DNA of 64,000 nt, taken from positions 1,550,001-1,614,000 of the forward strand of contig NZ_JBBOCA010000001.1 of the NCBI RefSeq assembly GCF_038002225.1, given 5' to 3'. Position 1 is the stretch's first letter, and every line of letters starts with the position of its first letter. Of this stretch, positions 53,682 to 62,961 are shown piece by piece. Origin of the DNA: Paenibacillus sp. FSL R7-0204. GTDB lineage: Bacteria > Bacillota > Bacilli > Paenibacillales > Paenibacillaceae. The position numbers were made by a program, and so were the translations under genes. Below the pieces are notes generated by a model. The model had not been told where the DNA came from and made no database searches. It saw nothing but the letters and a program-made list of their open reading frames with translations.

Positions 53682-54224
53682 ATGAGCACTTATGAGATGA
53701 TCATGGGGATGTCACTGCAAGGCACTATGGTGGAACTGAAGAATATGGCATCCGGCGACGGAGCGCTGCTGAAGTCGCTGCTCTCCCACCCGGAGGTACA
53801 GCCGCATATTCAGCTGCGCCATGCATCGAATTCCCGGCAGGGTGTGTTGGATAAGCTGGTGAACCGGATGCTGCATGGCTATGATCCCGGCGCACTGCAT
53901 GCAGGAATCTATATCTTAGGCCAGCCGGAGCTGATCGGCTCAGTCTCCCTGCAGAACTGGAACCGGCAGGAGGGCCAGGCGGTGCTTGGCTATATGCTGA
54001 ATCCTTTATGCTGGGGGCGCGGGTATGCGACTGAGGCACTGGGATTGCTGCTGGCCTACGGTTTCAGGGAACTTGGACTGAAGAAGGTCGAGGGGCGTTG
54101 CCGGGGGGATAATCACCGGTCCGCCCAGGTCATGCTGAGGAACGGCCTGACCCTGGAGCGGACTCTGCCGATGGCGGACGGCTCGGGCGATGTAATGAAA
54201 GTCTTCACATTGTTACACAAATGA
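53682..54224 (+). CDS. GNAT-family acetyltransferase
   Basis: This is a 180-residue N-acetyltransferase of the RimJ/L-like type: VLGYMLNPLCWGRGYATEALGLLLAYGFRELG for the acetyl-CoA loop, then DNHRSAQVMLRNGLTLE. It is preceded by a GGGAGAAG site. It may be co-transcribed with the metallophosphoesterase. The acceptor is unknown. Confidence 0.87.
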   Translation: MSTYEMIMGMSLQGTMVELKNMASGDGALLKSLLSHPEVQPHIQLRHASNSRQGVLDKLVNRMLHGYDPGALHAGIYILGQPELIGSVSLQNWNRQEGQAVLGYMLNPLCWGRGYATEALGLLLAYGFRELGLKKVEGRCRGDNHRSAQVMLRNGLTLERTLPMADGSGDVMKVFTLLHK

Positions 54225-54303
54225 AATAATGCCGTTATCAAACTCTAACAGTCAGCGGTTAAACTAAGTACATGACCCCCTTTTGAAAATATAACTGCTG
54301 TTG

Positions 54304-54333
54304 GGACCCGATGATTCGGGTCCATTTTTTTTT
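54304..54333 (+). terminator. Terminator after the GNAT gene
   Basis: GGACCCG (54304-54310) pairs with CGGGTCC (54317-54323), followed by a run of nine T. Confidence 0.88.
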
Positions 54334-54362
54334 GGCGTGTGCGGGCCTGGGCTCCCGATGAG

Positions 54363-54490
54363 AGGGATAAATCCCTTTGGATCGGCCTGAAGTGGGCTGG
54401 AAGAGCGAATGAGGAGCATTAGTGCACCTGAATTTGTAAATAGTTGGCTAAGTGGCTGAATGAGGAGCATTAGTGCACCTGAATTCGCAG
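54363..54490. repeat. Phased palindromic intergenic repeat array 2
   Basis: One core AGGGATAAATCCCT (54363-54376) and two identical cores AGGAGCATTAGTGCACCT (54412-54429, 54463-54480) have centres exactly 51 and 51 bp apart. The first core and surrounding GAAGTGGGCTGGA match array 1 near 41900. Confidence 0.88.
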
Positions 54491-54599
54491 CCACCATACT
54501 TGCGGTATCAAACATTGTGTGCTGGCAGTCTCCAAAGGGATTGGCTATGATAGTGTAGAGGGTACATGGACAAGTATAGATGGGGGAGGAAATGAACCT

Positions 54600-55349
54600 T
54601 TGAATGATGTGATTAGATTACTTATGAACCACCGTTCGTTCCGGAACTACAGCGGGCAGGAGGTGGAGCCCTGGAAGCTGAAGACGATTATTGAGGCAGC
54701 CCAGGCGGCACCCTCTTGGGTGAACGGCCAACAGGTATCGATGATAGCGGTACGCAGCGGGGAACGCAGACAGCAGCTGTCGGCGCTGAGCGGCAACCAG
54801 AAGCATGTGGCGGAAGCGCCGGTATTTCTGGTGTTCTGCATGGACTTTCACCGGGCCAAGCTTGCGGCGGAGCTGGAAGGCCAGCCGTTTGAAACGGCTG
54901 CGGATATAGACGCGCTGCTCGTTGGGGCCACGGATGTCGGCATTGCACTATCGAACGCAGTAGCTGCCGCCGAGTCGCTGGGACTGGGGATTATCCCGAT
55001 TGGGGGCGTGCGCCGCAACACGGCAGGGGTGATTGAACTGCTGCAGCTGCCAGAGTATGTATTCCCGGTGGTTGGTCTCTGCATCGGCTATCCGGCGGGA
55101 GAACAGCCGAAGGGTTCACGCCTGCCTATAGCAGCTGTGTACCATGAAGAGGTCTATAACCCGGATCAGAAGAGTCTGATCGAAGAATATAATGAGACCC
55201 ACCGGGAGTTGCTTAAGTCTCAAGGGCTGACGGAGCGGAGCTGGACCAGCATGATTGCCCGCTTCTACGCTCTGAATCCGCAGTATGGGGACTCCCAGCG
55301 TACGCTGAAGCAGCAGGGCTTCACCTGTGAGAATCTGAATAAGGAATAA
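54600..55349 (+). CDS. NfrA-type NAD(P)H-dependent nitro/flavin reductase
   Basis: The product is 249 residues if TTG 54600 is the start, with GGGGAGG (54583-54589) 10 bases upstream; this equals the usual NfrA length. Typical parts are MNHRSFRNYSGQEVEPWKLK, the FMN-binding AQAAPSWVNGQQVS, LGLGIIPIGGVRRN and the late ARFYALNPQYG tail. It is an FMN-dependent oxidoreductase acting on nitro compounds, quinones or flavins. Longer upstream frames run into the repeat array and are rejected. Confidence 0.9.
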   Translation: MNDVIRLLMNHRSFRNYSGQEVEPWKLKTIIEAAQAAPSWVNGQQVSMIAVRSGERRQQLSALSGNQKHVAEAPVFLVFCMDFHRAKLAAELEGQPFETAADIDALLVGATDVGIALSNAVAAAESLGLGIIPIGGVRRNTAGVIELLQLPEYVFPVVGLCIGYPAGEQPKGSRLPIAAVYHEEVYNPDQKSLIEEYNETHRELLKSQGLTERSWTSMIARFYALNPQYGDSQRTLKQQGFTCENLNKE

Positions 55350-55390
55350 GCGCAGTATTAGTTGTACAGCGCAAATAAGCACCGCAGCAG

Positions 55391-55430
55391 CAGGCAGCGT
55401 GACGGGGAGTGTCCCGTTACGCTGCCTGTT
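55391..55430. terminator. Hairpin between the nitroreductase and PHP genes
   Basis: CAGGCAGCGTGACGGG (55391-55406) pairs with 55413-55428 with one G-U pair; an outer GCACCGC/GCGGTGC stem adds to it. The T-run is short. Confidence 0.7.
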
Positions 55431-55475
55431 TGCGCGGTGCTGGTTGTACGCGGAGAATTCCCGCCTACTTACTGC

Positions 55476-56285
55476 CTACAGCGCGACCTTAACCTTCTCG
55501 CGCCGCTTGTAATAGACCCAGTATTCGAAGCCAATCTCCTTCAGCCGCGCAGCCACCTGATTGCGCTGGTCGGCAACGCGGGCAGGCAGATGGGCATCGG
55601 AGCCGAAGCTGACCTCCACGCCGAAGTGCAGGGCCCGCTCCAGAATCTCATCGGAAGGGTACCAGCCGCCGCACAGCTTGGTGCCGCCGGAGGTGTTGAT
55701 CTCGATGGCCGGACCGCATTCGCCGATCACGCGCAAGGCTTCGTCAATCTCCTTGGGAGCAGCGATCTCGGAGAAGGGCGGATAGTTGCCTTTCATGGCA
55801 TCGATATGACCGAGAATCTGGAAGATGCCGCTGCGTGCGGATTCGGCAATCAGCCGGTAGTACTCGCTTTTGGAGGCAAGCCGCTGCGCGGGGGCAAGCC
55901 CCTTCCAGCGGCCCTGGTTGAAGATACTGACCTCCTCAACATGATGCACGGAGCCGATCACATAATCGAACGGGTATGCGGCGTAGGTCTTGCGGTACAG
56001 CTCCGCATGTTCCGGGAAGAAGTCGGATTCCATGCCTAGCAGGACATCAATGCGGCCTTCGTATTCTTTTTGCAGCGACAATACTTCCTCCACATAGTGG
56101 ACCAGCTCGGACTTGGCCATGGCAATGCGCGGAAAAGCCTGCTCGGACGGGCTTCCGAAGTAAGGTGAATGATCGGAAATACCGATAACATCCAGCCCCG
56201 CCGCTATTCCGGCTTCAATATAATCCCGGATGGTGCCGTCAGCATGGCCGCAGCGGAAATGATGGGTATGCAGGTCGAACTTCAT
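55476..56285 (-). CDS. PHP-family histidinol-phosphatase-like protein
   Basis: This is a 269-residue PHP-domain phosphatase with metal-binding residues in DLHTHHFRCGHADG, GISDHSPY, GMESDFF, GSVHHV, LGHID and FGSDAH. The pattern is that of HisK-type histidinol-phosphate phosphatase. AAGGAGAT precedes the ATG. No his genes are near, so another phosphoester substrate is possible. Confidence 0.85.
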   Translation of the reverse strand: MKFDLHTHHFRCGHADGTIRDYIEAGIAAGLDVIGISDHSPYFGSPSEQAFPRIAMAKSELVHYVEEVLSLQKEYEGRIDVLLGMESDFFPEHAELYRKTYAAYPFDYVIGSVHHVEEVSIFNQGRWKGLAPAQRLASKSEYYRLIAESARSGIFQILGHIDAMKGNYPPFSEIAAPKEIDEALRVIGECGPAIEINTSGGTKLCGGWYPSDEILERALHFGVEVSFGSDAHLPARVADQRNQVAARLKEIGFEYWVYYKRREKVKVAL

Positions 56286-56330
56286 AATGGGAACATCTCC
56301 TTAGGCCAATATGGCGAAATAGGGTGCAGG

Positions 56331-57233
56331 TTACTCTGAGCCGATGAACTGGGTCTCGGGCATTCCCTTAAGGTCGCTCAGGAACTGTCTCATCGCAGAG
56401 TTGACATACTTGCCGGACTTGGTAATAACACCTACAGGATGGGTAACCTCAAGCTCGATGATCGGGACGATCCGCAGGGTGCCGCTTCTGACCTCGGCAG
56501 TGACAGACTGCTTGGAGATGACCGCCGCTCCCAGATCAAGCTCGACCATCCGCTTCACTTCCTCACTGCTGGTCAGCTCCATAATCACCAGCGGCTGAAT
56601 ACCGTGCCTCGCCAGCACCTCATCGACAAATTTCCGGCCGACCGTATCCGGTGAGAGCAGGATGAGCGGGATGGTCCCCAGTGCCTCGATCCCGGCTGTT
56701 TTGACCTGGGCCAGCGGATGGCGTGGCGAAACAACCAGTTCGAAAGTATCATAATACAGGACCGAGGTCGTCATCCCCGGATTACGGCCGATCAGGTAGC
56801 CGATGCCGACATCCACAATCCCGTTCTCGACTTGCTGGTAGATCTGGGAGGAGGACATGGATGAGATTGAGGTTTTGATATGAGGGAACTGATCCTGGAA
56901 ATAGGAGAGCACCCTGGGGAGAATCTGGATGGCGATGGAGGTGGTCGTACCGAGAATAATATGCCCTTGGGGATTCTCTTCGAGATCGGCAAGGCGCTGC
57001 TTAAGCTCATCTACGATTCCGACAATCTGTTCCGCGTGGGCGAGGAAGACCTTGCCCCTGTCCGTTAGCGTCACCGGCTGGTTCCGGTCAACAAGCTGGG
57101 TTTTGAACTCTTCCTCCAGGCTTTTGATCTGGGCCGAGACTGCCGGCTGCGTCAGGTTGAGCAGCTCGCCAGCCTTGCGGAAGCTCATGGTTTTGGAGAT
57201 GGTGATCAGTGTTTCGAGCTGGCTGATATTCAT
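56331..57233 (-). CDS. LysR-family transcriptional regulator
   Basis: This is a 300-residue regulator. The winged helix (ETLITISKTMSFRKAGELLNLTQPAVSAQIKSLEEEFK) and a C-terminal effector domain of the CysB/Cbl-like type are clear. GGGGGA sits 6 bases before the ATG. It has its own promoter about 200 bp upstream and is not divergently next to a clear target; the PHP gene downstream (46-bp gap) may be co-transcribed. Confidence 0.9.
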   Translation of the reverse strand: MNISQLETLITISKTMSFRKAGELLNLTQPAVSAQIKSLEEEFKTQLVDRNQPVTLTDRGKVFLAHAEQIVGIVDELKQRLADLEENPQGHIILGTTTSIAIQILPRVLSYFQDQFPHIKTSISSMSSSQIYQQVENGIVDVGIGYLIGRNPGMTTSVLYYDTFELVVSPRHPLAQVKTAGIEALGTIPLILLSPDTVGRKFVDEVLARHGIQPLVIMELTSSEEVKRMVELDLGAAVISKQSVTAEVRSGTLRIVPIIELEVTHPVGVITKSGKYVNSAMRQFLSDLKGMPETQFIGSE

Positions 57234-57445
57234 GGACTGTCCCCCTTATGGCTACCATATGGTGCCGCCGTATATTTGTACAAACAGGGAAAGCCTCAGC
57301 TTTCCGGAGGGCGTATGCGCACATGACGGCTTCCAGAATTAGAGTCTGCAAGCCGCGGATTCTGACAAAATAGATAGGTGAAAGGGTTGCTGTGAGTGCT
57401 GCACTCGGAGGGTGTGACGCCGCAGATCTTACGTGTATTGATTAA

Positions 57446-57474
57446 ATTATAGGAGATTCCTCCCGGGAGGGCAA
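57446..57474 (-). promoter_or_regulatory. sigma-A promoter of the LysR gene
   Basis: On the minus strand TTGCCC (57469-57474) and TATAAT (57446-57451) are 17 bases apart; the leader is about 205 nt. Nothing else is recognised in 57234-57516. Confidence 0.65.
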
Positions 57475-57517
57475 TGTTGCGCTCCAAACTATCTTCAGAA
57501 ATCATTCGACAAGACCA

Positions 57518-57544
57518 TTAATTTTTGGTGAATAATGCCGATAT
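57518..57544 (+). promoter_or_regulatory. sigma-D (motility) promoter of cheX
   Basis: GCCGATAT (57537-57544) is the exact sigma-D -10 consensus; TTAA (57518-57521) 15 bases upstream fits the TAAA -35 with one mismatch. Confidence 0.7.
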
Positions 57545-57620
57545 ATGAAGTATAATAAATCATTATTGCTTAGGACTTTTGGTATATGACTAAAGACTGG
57601 TCGAGGGGGACAGCACTTTC

Positions 57621-58076
57621 ATGAAAGCAGAAGTAATCAATCCGTTTTTAGAGTCTGCGCGCATTGTAATTGAACAGGTGATCCAAGTCTCGCCATCCAC
57701 CGGTATGCTGGGGATCAAGGATATTGAACTGATCGATGATCATATATGGATTCAAGTGGGAATGACAGGTCAGCTCAGCGGGGATATTATCTTCGGGATC
57801 GCCGAGCAGGTGGCGCTGAAGATCGTGTCAGCCATGATGGGCGGCTATGTGATAACAGAGATGGATGAGATGGGCCAGAGCGCCATTTCGGAGCTGGGCA
57901 ATATGATCAGCGGCAATGCCAGTACTATTCTCTCCAATCAAGGGGTGTCGGTAGACATTACTCCGCCGAAGCTGATGAAGTCCGAGAGTATGTCCATTCT
58001 GCCGCGCAAAGCGCTGAGTATTCCTCTTCTGATGGAAGGCATCGGGGAGCTTGATATTCAGGTTATGATCTCTTAG
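57621..58076 (+). CDS. cheX: CheX, CheY-phosphate phosphatase
   Basis: This is a 151-residue protein of the CheC/CheX/FliY phosphatase family. The catalytic ExxN motif is in ELGNMISGNAST (Glu91, Asn94). A single motif and the length fit CheX rather than the two-motif CheC. It removes phosphate from CheY-P in the chemotaxis pathway. GAGGGG lies upstream, and a sigma-D-like promoter points to co-expression with flagellar genes. It is 28 bp ahead of an SDR gene that seems unrelated. Confidence 0.9.
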   Translation: MKAEVINPFLESARIVIEQVIQVSPSTGMLGIKDIELIDDHIWIQVGMTGQLSGDIIFGIAEQVALKIVSAMMGGYVITEMDEMGQSAISELGNMISGNASTILSNQGVSVDITPPKLMKSESMSILPRKALSIPLLMEGIGELDIQVMIS

Positions 58077-58104
58077 GCGGATAATCGGGAGTTGAATCTA
58101 TTCC

Positions 58105-58881
58105 ATGGCATTACAAGGTAAGATTGTGGTAATTACAGGAGCTTCGAGCGGGATTGGCGCACTTACGGCGCAGATGCTCAGCGGGCACGGGGCGGTTCCC
58201 GTTCTGCTGGCCCGGTCCAGGGACAAGCTGCAGGCTGTTGCGGCGGGCATTCAGGGGGAGCATGGGCTGTTCGTCTGTGATGTGACCGATGAGGCGGCAG
58301 TGCAGCGTACCTTTGCGGAGATCCTGGAGCAATACGGCAGAATTGACATTCTGCTCAACAACGCCGGTTACGGCAAGTTTGCGGCTTTTACAGAGATGGA
58401 GTCTGAAGAGTTCGCTGATATGATGGATGTTAACTATATGGGAATTGTGCGCTGCACCAAGGCTGTCGTTCCTCATATGCTTACGCGCGGCAGCGGTCAG
58501 ATCGTGAATGTGGCTTCCATGGCCGGCAAAATCGGAACGGCACGCTCAGTGTCCTACACGGCCACCAAGCATGCCGTTCTCGGCTTCACCAATGCGCTCC
58601 GCCAGGAGCTGCGTAAGAGCGGTGTTATTGTCTCGGCTGTGAATCCCGGACCTATCGCCACCGAATTCTTCAAGATTGCCGACCCTTCAGGCAATTATGA
58701 ACGAAGCGTAAGCCGTATGATGATGACGCCGCAGCATGTGTCCGCGAAGATCGTCAAGCTGATGGATAAGGGTAAAGAGGAAGTGGACCTGCCCGGTCTG
58801 GCAGGCTTCGGCATCCGGCTCTATGGCCTGTTCCCGCGGCTGGCAGACAAGCTGACCTATAACCTGATGAACAGAAAATGA
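58105..58881 (+). CDS. Short-chain dehydrogenase/reductase
   Basis: This is a 258-residue classical SDR: NAD(P)-binding TGASSGIGALTA, NNAGYGKF, catalytic Ser in VASMAGKIG and YTATK (Tyr-x-x-x-Lys). The C-terminus has MNRK after a hydrophobic helix, like the YqjQ/DltE-type group. The ribosome site (GGGAG) is distant. The substrate is unknown. Confidence 0.9.
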   Translation: MALQGKIVVITGASSGIGALTAQMLSGHGAVPVLLARSRDKLQAVAAGIQGEHGLFVCDVTDEAAVQRTFAEILEQYGRIDILLNNAGYGKFAAFTEMESEEFADMMDVNYMGIVRCTKAVVPHMLTRGSGQIVNVASMAGKIGTARSVSYTATKHAVLGFTNALRQELRKSGVIVSAVNPGPIATEFFKIADPSGNYERSVSRMMMTPQHVSAKIVKLMDKGKEEVDLPGLAGFGIRLYGLFPRLADKLTYNLMNRK

Positions 58882-58977
58882 ATAAAATGTAGTTTCGATG
58901 TGTGGCGTGAACGACTTGTCCCCCTTTGGTATACAGGATGGTATGACCGTTTAAATACGGCCCTACTTAGATTTTAT

Positions 58978-59006
58978 GGCCTTCCATTTGGTGGAGAGGC
59001 CTTTTT
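58978..59006 (+). terminator. Terminator after the SDR gene
   Basis: GGCCTTCC pairs with GGAGAGGCC (one bulge), followed by TTTTT. Confidence 0.7.
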
Positions 59007-59054
59007 GGCATATAATGAACATATTATCTTAAGTGAAAAGGATGAAACCCTATT

Positions 59055-60542
59055 ATGAATAAAGCTTCTTTTGCGGCTATCGGCATCCAGGAAGACCTTG
59101 CTGCCCGATTGTCTGAATTCGGCATCACCGAACCATCCCCTGTACAGGAGCAGACGATTCCGCTTCTGCTGGAAGGAAGAGATGTTCTGGCCGCATCCCA
59201 GACAGGAACAGGCAAGACACTGGCTTATCTGCTGCCGCTGCTGCAAGGGATTAACCCGGACTCGAAATCTGTGCAAAAGCTGGTGCTGGCGCCAACCCAG
59301 GAGCTGGCGATGCAGATTCTCCGTGAAGCGGAGCGCTACGGGGCACACCGTGGCATCCGGGCCATAGGACTGATCGGCGGGGCGGCGATCAAGCGCCAGA
59401 TTGACAAGCTGCGGGAGCATCCGCAGCTGGTGGTAGGCACCCCGGGACGCATACGTGAGCTGATCGGGCTGCGCAAGCTCAAGATGCATGAGGTGAGCAC
59501 AATTATTCTCGATGAGGCGGATCAGATGTTCCAGCTTAGCGGTGCGGGCGAAGTAACGAAGATCGTCAGCAGCGCGCTGCGTACGCGGCAGCTGGTCATG
59601 CTGTCGGCCACGATTGGACCGGAGACCCGTCTGCTGGCGAACCGGGAGATGAAGAATCCGGCGGAGGTCGGCATCGACCCCGGCATGATGACCGCCCAGA
59701 GCCTGGAGCATCACTATATGGTGTGCGAGGAGCGTAATAAGATTGATATGCTGCGCCGGGTCATCCGCCACTACAAGCCGGACCGGGCCATTGTCTTCGT
59801 GAACGCGACGGATGACATCGCTGAGGTGACAGCGAAGCTGAACCATCTGGGGCTTCCGGCCGCAGCGCTGTACGGCGATGCCGACAAGGTGACGCGTGCA
59901 AACGTGCTGACCCGCTTCCGGGACGGCAAGCTCAAGGTCCTGGTCGCCAGTGACGTAGCGGCGCGGGGCCTGGACATTGAGAATCTGACGCTTGTTGTCA
60001 GCTTCGATCCGGCCTTTGACTCCGAGCACTATGTCCACCGTGCCGGACGGACCGGGCGTATGGGCAAACGCGGCTTATCCGTAACGATCGTTACGGAGCA
60101 GCAGACGTTCATCATGCGCAAATTCGCCCGCGAGCTGGATATCCAGCTGGACGAGCGGGAGATGGCCTTCGGCAAGGCGCTGGCGGAAGGCGGACGCGCC
60201 GAGCTGCGCAGCGGCGGCGTGAAGGAGCGCCGCGAAGGGGCTGAACCGCGCGGCGGCATTGCAGCGCGCACCGGCAAGCCGCAGGTGCGGACCTCGGCGG
60301 CTGGAACAGCAGCCGGAGGGACGGGCGGCGACGCGCCGGCAGGCCAGCCGGGGCTAGCTGCTGGCGGCAGTGGCGTTACGGCGCGGCGCGAGCCGCACCG
60401 GCCGGGAGTGAGCGCCGGCACGCGCAGCGCGGCGGGGCCGGGGGGCAAGGCCCGCAGCCAGGCGGAGCGGGAGCAGAACCGCAAGAATAAGGGAGCCCCG
60501 AAATGGCTCAAGAACAAAACCCCGAGAGGTGACGGTCAATGA
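59055..60542 (+). CDS. DEAD-box RNA helicase with low-complexity C-terminal tail
   Basis: The product is 495 residues. It has a Q-motif region (GITEPSPVQEQTI), motif I ASQTGTGKT, motif II LDEADQM, motif III LSATIG and motif VI HRAGRTGRMG. The helicase core ends near residue 380. The remaining 110 residues are Gly/Ala/Arg-rich (for example AARTGKPQVRTSAAGTAAGG) and probably bind RNA. The core resembles Bacillus YfmL. The stop overlaps the ecsA start by four bases (ATGA), so the helicase and ecsAB form one transcript. Confidence 0.93.
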   Translation: MNKASFAAIGIQEDLAARLSEFGITEPSPVQEQTIPLLLEGRDVLAASQTGTGKTLAYLLPLLQGINPDSKSVQKLVLAPTQELAMQILREAERYGAHRGIRAIGLIGGAAIKRQIDKLREHPQLVVGTPGRIRELIGLRKLKMHEVSTIILDEADQMFQLSGAGEVTKIVSSALRTRQLVMLSATIGPETRLLANREMKNPAEVGIDPGMMTAQSLEHHYMVCEERNKIDMLRRVIRHYKPDRAIVFVNATDDIAEVTAKLNHLGLPAAALYGDADKVTRANVLTRFRDGKLKVLVASDVAARGLDIENLTLVVSFDPAFDSEHYVHRAGRTGRMGKRGLSVTIVTEQQTFIMRKFARELDIQLDEREMAFGKALAEGGRAELRSGGVKERREGAEPRGGIAARTGKPQVRTSAAGTAAGGTGGDAPAGQPGLAAGGSGVTARREPHRPGVSAGTRSAAGPGGKARSQAEREQNRKNKGAPKWLKNKTPRGDGQ

Positions 60543-61285
60543 ATACAGCTCCCGTATTAGAAATTACGGGCCTTAGCGGAGGCTACAGCCTGAACAAGCC
60601 GGTGCTGCATGACATCGGCCTGCAGGTGCAGCCCGGTGAGATGGTTGGGTTAATCGGACTGAACGGTGCGGGCAAGAGCACCACAATGAAGCATATCCTG
60701 GGGCTGATGTCCCCCCATAAGGGTGAGATTACGGTACAGGGGAAGACGCGCAGCAGCGATCCGGAGAGCTACCACAGTGCGCTGTCCTTCGTGCCGGAAT
60801 CCCCTCTGCTCTATGAGGAAATGACGGTTCGTGAGCATGTGGAATTCACTGCCAGAGCGTATGGCGTGGAGCGCAGTGATTATGAATCACGTACCAGCCA
60901 GCTGGCTGCACTCTTCAATATGGAGGACAAGATGGATACTTTGTCCTCTCATCTGTCCAAGGGGATGAAGCAGAAGGTGATGATTATGTGCGCGTTCGTA
61001 GCGCGTCCGGCTTTGTATGTAATCGACGAGCCGTTCCTCGGTCTTGATCCGCTGGGTATCCGTTCCCTGCTGGATTTCATGCTGGACCTGAAGAAGTCCG
61101 GAGCTTCGATTCTGCTCAGCTCGCATATTCTCTCGACGATAGAGAACTATTGTGACCGGTTCATTGTGCTGCACCGCGGAATGGTGATTGCGGAGGGAAC
61201 GCTGGCCGAGATGACCGCGAAGGCCGGGCGGCAGGGCTTGAATTTGGAGCAGCTGTTCTACGAGTTGGTTCAGGGAGGGAAATGA
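60539..61285 (+). CDS. ecsA: EcsA-type ABC transporter ATPase
   Basis: The product is 248 residues: Walker A GLNGAGKST, signature LSKGMKQKV, Walker B LYVIDEPFLGLDP and switch His in LLSSHIL. It matches EcsA, which with EcsB affects secretion, competence and regulated proteolysis in Bacillus. It overlaps the helicase gene (ATGA) and is one base from ecsB. Confidence 0.92.
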   Translation: MNTAPVLEITGLSGGYSLNKPVLHDIGLQVQPGEMVGLIGLNGAGKSTTMKHILGLMSPHKGEITVQGKTRSSDPESYHSALSFVPESPLLYEEMTVREHVEFTARAYGVERSDYESRTSQLAALFNMEDKMDTLSSHLSKGMKQKVMIMCAFVARPALYVIDEPFLGLDPLGIRSLLDFMLDLKKSGASILLSSHILSTIENYCDRFIVLHRGMVIAEGTLAEMTAKAGRQGLNLEQLFYELVQGGK

Positions 61286-61286
61286 T

Positions 61287-62507
61287 ATGGATTTGAAGGA
61301 GCTGCGCCGGCAGCGGCGCAGCCGGTTCACAGGAAGCCTGATCCCTTATGTCGGGTATATCATTCAGAGCGGGGTAGCCATGGTGTTCCTGCTGGTGCTG
61401 ATTATGTTCTCCGCCTGGTATACAGCACTGCTGCGTGATATTCCGCCTGGCATACCGATCCGCTGGATTATGTTCGTCCTGCTGGTGCCTGCGGCGGTAC
61501 ATAGCAGCTTCCGGACGTATCTGCAGACCCCGGATACGATCTTCCTGCTGCCGCAGGGCCACCGGATGAGAGAGTATTTCGCCCCGTCCTGGGTCAGCGG
61601 CAATGTGTGGAAGATTCTGCGACTGGCCTTTATCCTCATTACATTATGGCCGCTGTACATACGCACCGAGGAGTCACCCCGGGGGCTGCTGGCTACCCTG
61701 CTGGTGCTGATTCTGGTCAAGCTGTTATCCAGCTACGGGTTATGGCGGGAGACGGCGATGCTCTCCCGTCCCGCTGCGGCAGGCTATAACCTGCTGCGCT
61801 GGGCAGCCGGCGGTCTAATGGTTGGGGCATGGCTATGGCAACCGTCCATGCGCGCCCTGATCTTCATCCTGATTCTGGCCGCAGCCTATGCGGCCGCACT
61901 GGCTGTTCCCGGACGGCATGCTGTTCCATGGGAACGCCTGATCACCATGGAGAAGAACCAGGGGACCCGGGCGCTGATGGTCCTCGGCTGGTTCGTTGAT
62001 GTTCCGGGACGCGAGCAGCGGGTCTATGCCCGCCGTTATCTGTCGCGTTGGGGCAGCGGGCTGAGCTGGCAGCGGGATTCTGCCTACCGGTTCCTCCTGA
62101 CCAAAAGCTTCGCCCGTGGTGATGTCTTCGGCATCGTCCTGCGGATGGCTGTGCTGGATCTGTTCCTGGTGTGGATGATGAAGGACAGCTATCTCGGCAG
62201 CGGCATCTATGTATTCTTCCTCTTCCTGATGGGCATTCAGCTGACGGCGCTGCGCAAGCTGCACAGCGAATCGTTCTGGCTGACCGTCTACCCGTTGCCG
62301 GAGGGCAGCAAGGGCAAGGGAACGATCCAGTTTGTATTCCGGGCCCATCTGGTCCTGGCGCTGCTGACCGGATTGCCGCTCCTGCTTCAGGCCGGGCAGC
62401 GGCCGCTGGAAGTACTGGGCACCTTCGCCTGCGGATTCCTGTTGGCGTATCTGTTCAAGGTCAACTCCACCCGCAAGGAAGCCCGTGTGGATGAAGACGA
62501 TCTGTAG
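61287..62507 (+). CDS. ecsB: EcsB-type ABC transporter permease
   Basis: This is a 406-residue membrane protein of the EcsB family, with a basic cytoplasmic start (KELRRQRRSRF), about eight spans and the middle motif FLLPQGHRMREYF seen in this family. It lies one base after ecsA with GGAGGG upstream. A strong terminator ends the operon. Confidence 0.9.
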   Translation: MDLKELRRQRRSRFTGSLIPYVGYIIQSGVAMVFLLVLIMFSAWYTALLRDIPPGIPIRWIMFVLLVPAAVHSSFRTYLQTPDTIFLLPQGHRMREYFAPSWVSGNVWKILRLAFILITLWPLYIRTEESPRGLLATLLVLILVKLLSSYGLWRETAMLSRPAAAGYNLLRWAAGGLMVGAWLWQPSMRALIFILILAAAYAAALAVPGRHAVPWERLITMEKNQGTRALMVLGWFVDVPGREQRVYARRYLSRWGSGLSWQRDSAYRFLLTKSFARGDVFGIVLRMAVLDLFLVWMMKDSYLGSGIYVFFLFLMGIQLTALRKLHSESFWLTVYPLPEGSKGKGTIQFVFRAHLVLALLTGLPLLLQAGQRPLEVLGTFACGFLLAYLFKVNSTRKEARVDEDDL

Positions 62508-62534
62508 TCACCCGCAAGCGGGTGTGCTTATAAC

Positions 62535-62577
62535 AAATGGCCTCAGGCTCTCGCGGATGCGGAGTCTGAGGCCATTT
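62535..62577. terminator. Terminator of ecsAB
   Basis: AAATGGCCTCAG (62535-62546) and its exact complement (62566-62577) flank a GC-rich loop; TTTC follows. Confidence 0.85.
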
Positions 62578-62693
62578 TCAGAAGAAAAGAATGTATAAAA
62601 GGGAATTCCCTCTTCATATCAGGTGGAGCAGGGAATGCTATAACACGTGGATCGGAGAGAGCACGCAGCTCCCTCCAGGGGACTCACTCCCTG

Positions 62694-62807
62694 TTAGACA
62701 AAGAGTGAACGGCTGATGATAACCAGCAGGATAAAGAGAACCAGAATGGCTCCAGTGCTTGTGAACCCGCCGCCGTATCCGTATCCGCCTCTAACTTCTT
62801 CGCTCAT
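62694..62807 (-). CDS. YjcZ-family small membrane protein (sporulation-associated type)
   Basis: A 37-residue open frame has a Gly/Tyr-rich N-terminus (RGGYGYGGGF) followed by a single hydrophobic helix (GAILVLFILLVIISRSLF). This is the pattern of the YjcZ family of short spore-related membrane proteins in Bacillales. ATG 62807 has AGGGGAAT upstream. Confidence 0.75.
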   Translation of the reverse strand: MSEEVRGGYGYGGGFTSTGAILVLFILLVIISRSLFV

Positions 62808-62906
62808 TGTTCATTCCCCTTTCGCGTGTGAGTTGTTGTACTTGAGTACATCGTATTGTATGTGCGGAGGGAAGAACGTGTATAGGCCAATGCCATAGCA
62901 CCGGGC

Positions 62907-62938
62907 AAAAAAAATCAGCCCCGGCCTTCCGGGGCTGA
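62907..62938 (-). terminator. Terminator of the aminotransferase gene
   Basis: On the minus strand TCAGCCCCGG (62929-62938) and CCGGGGCTGA (62915-62924) pair perfectly around a 4-nt loop, and eight T follow. Confidence 0.92.
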
Positions 62939-62961
62939 CAGAGGTATGCAAAGACGGATGA

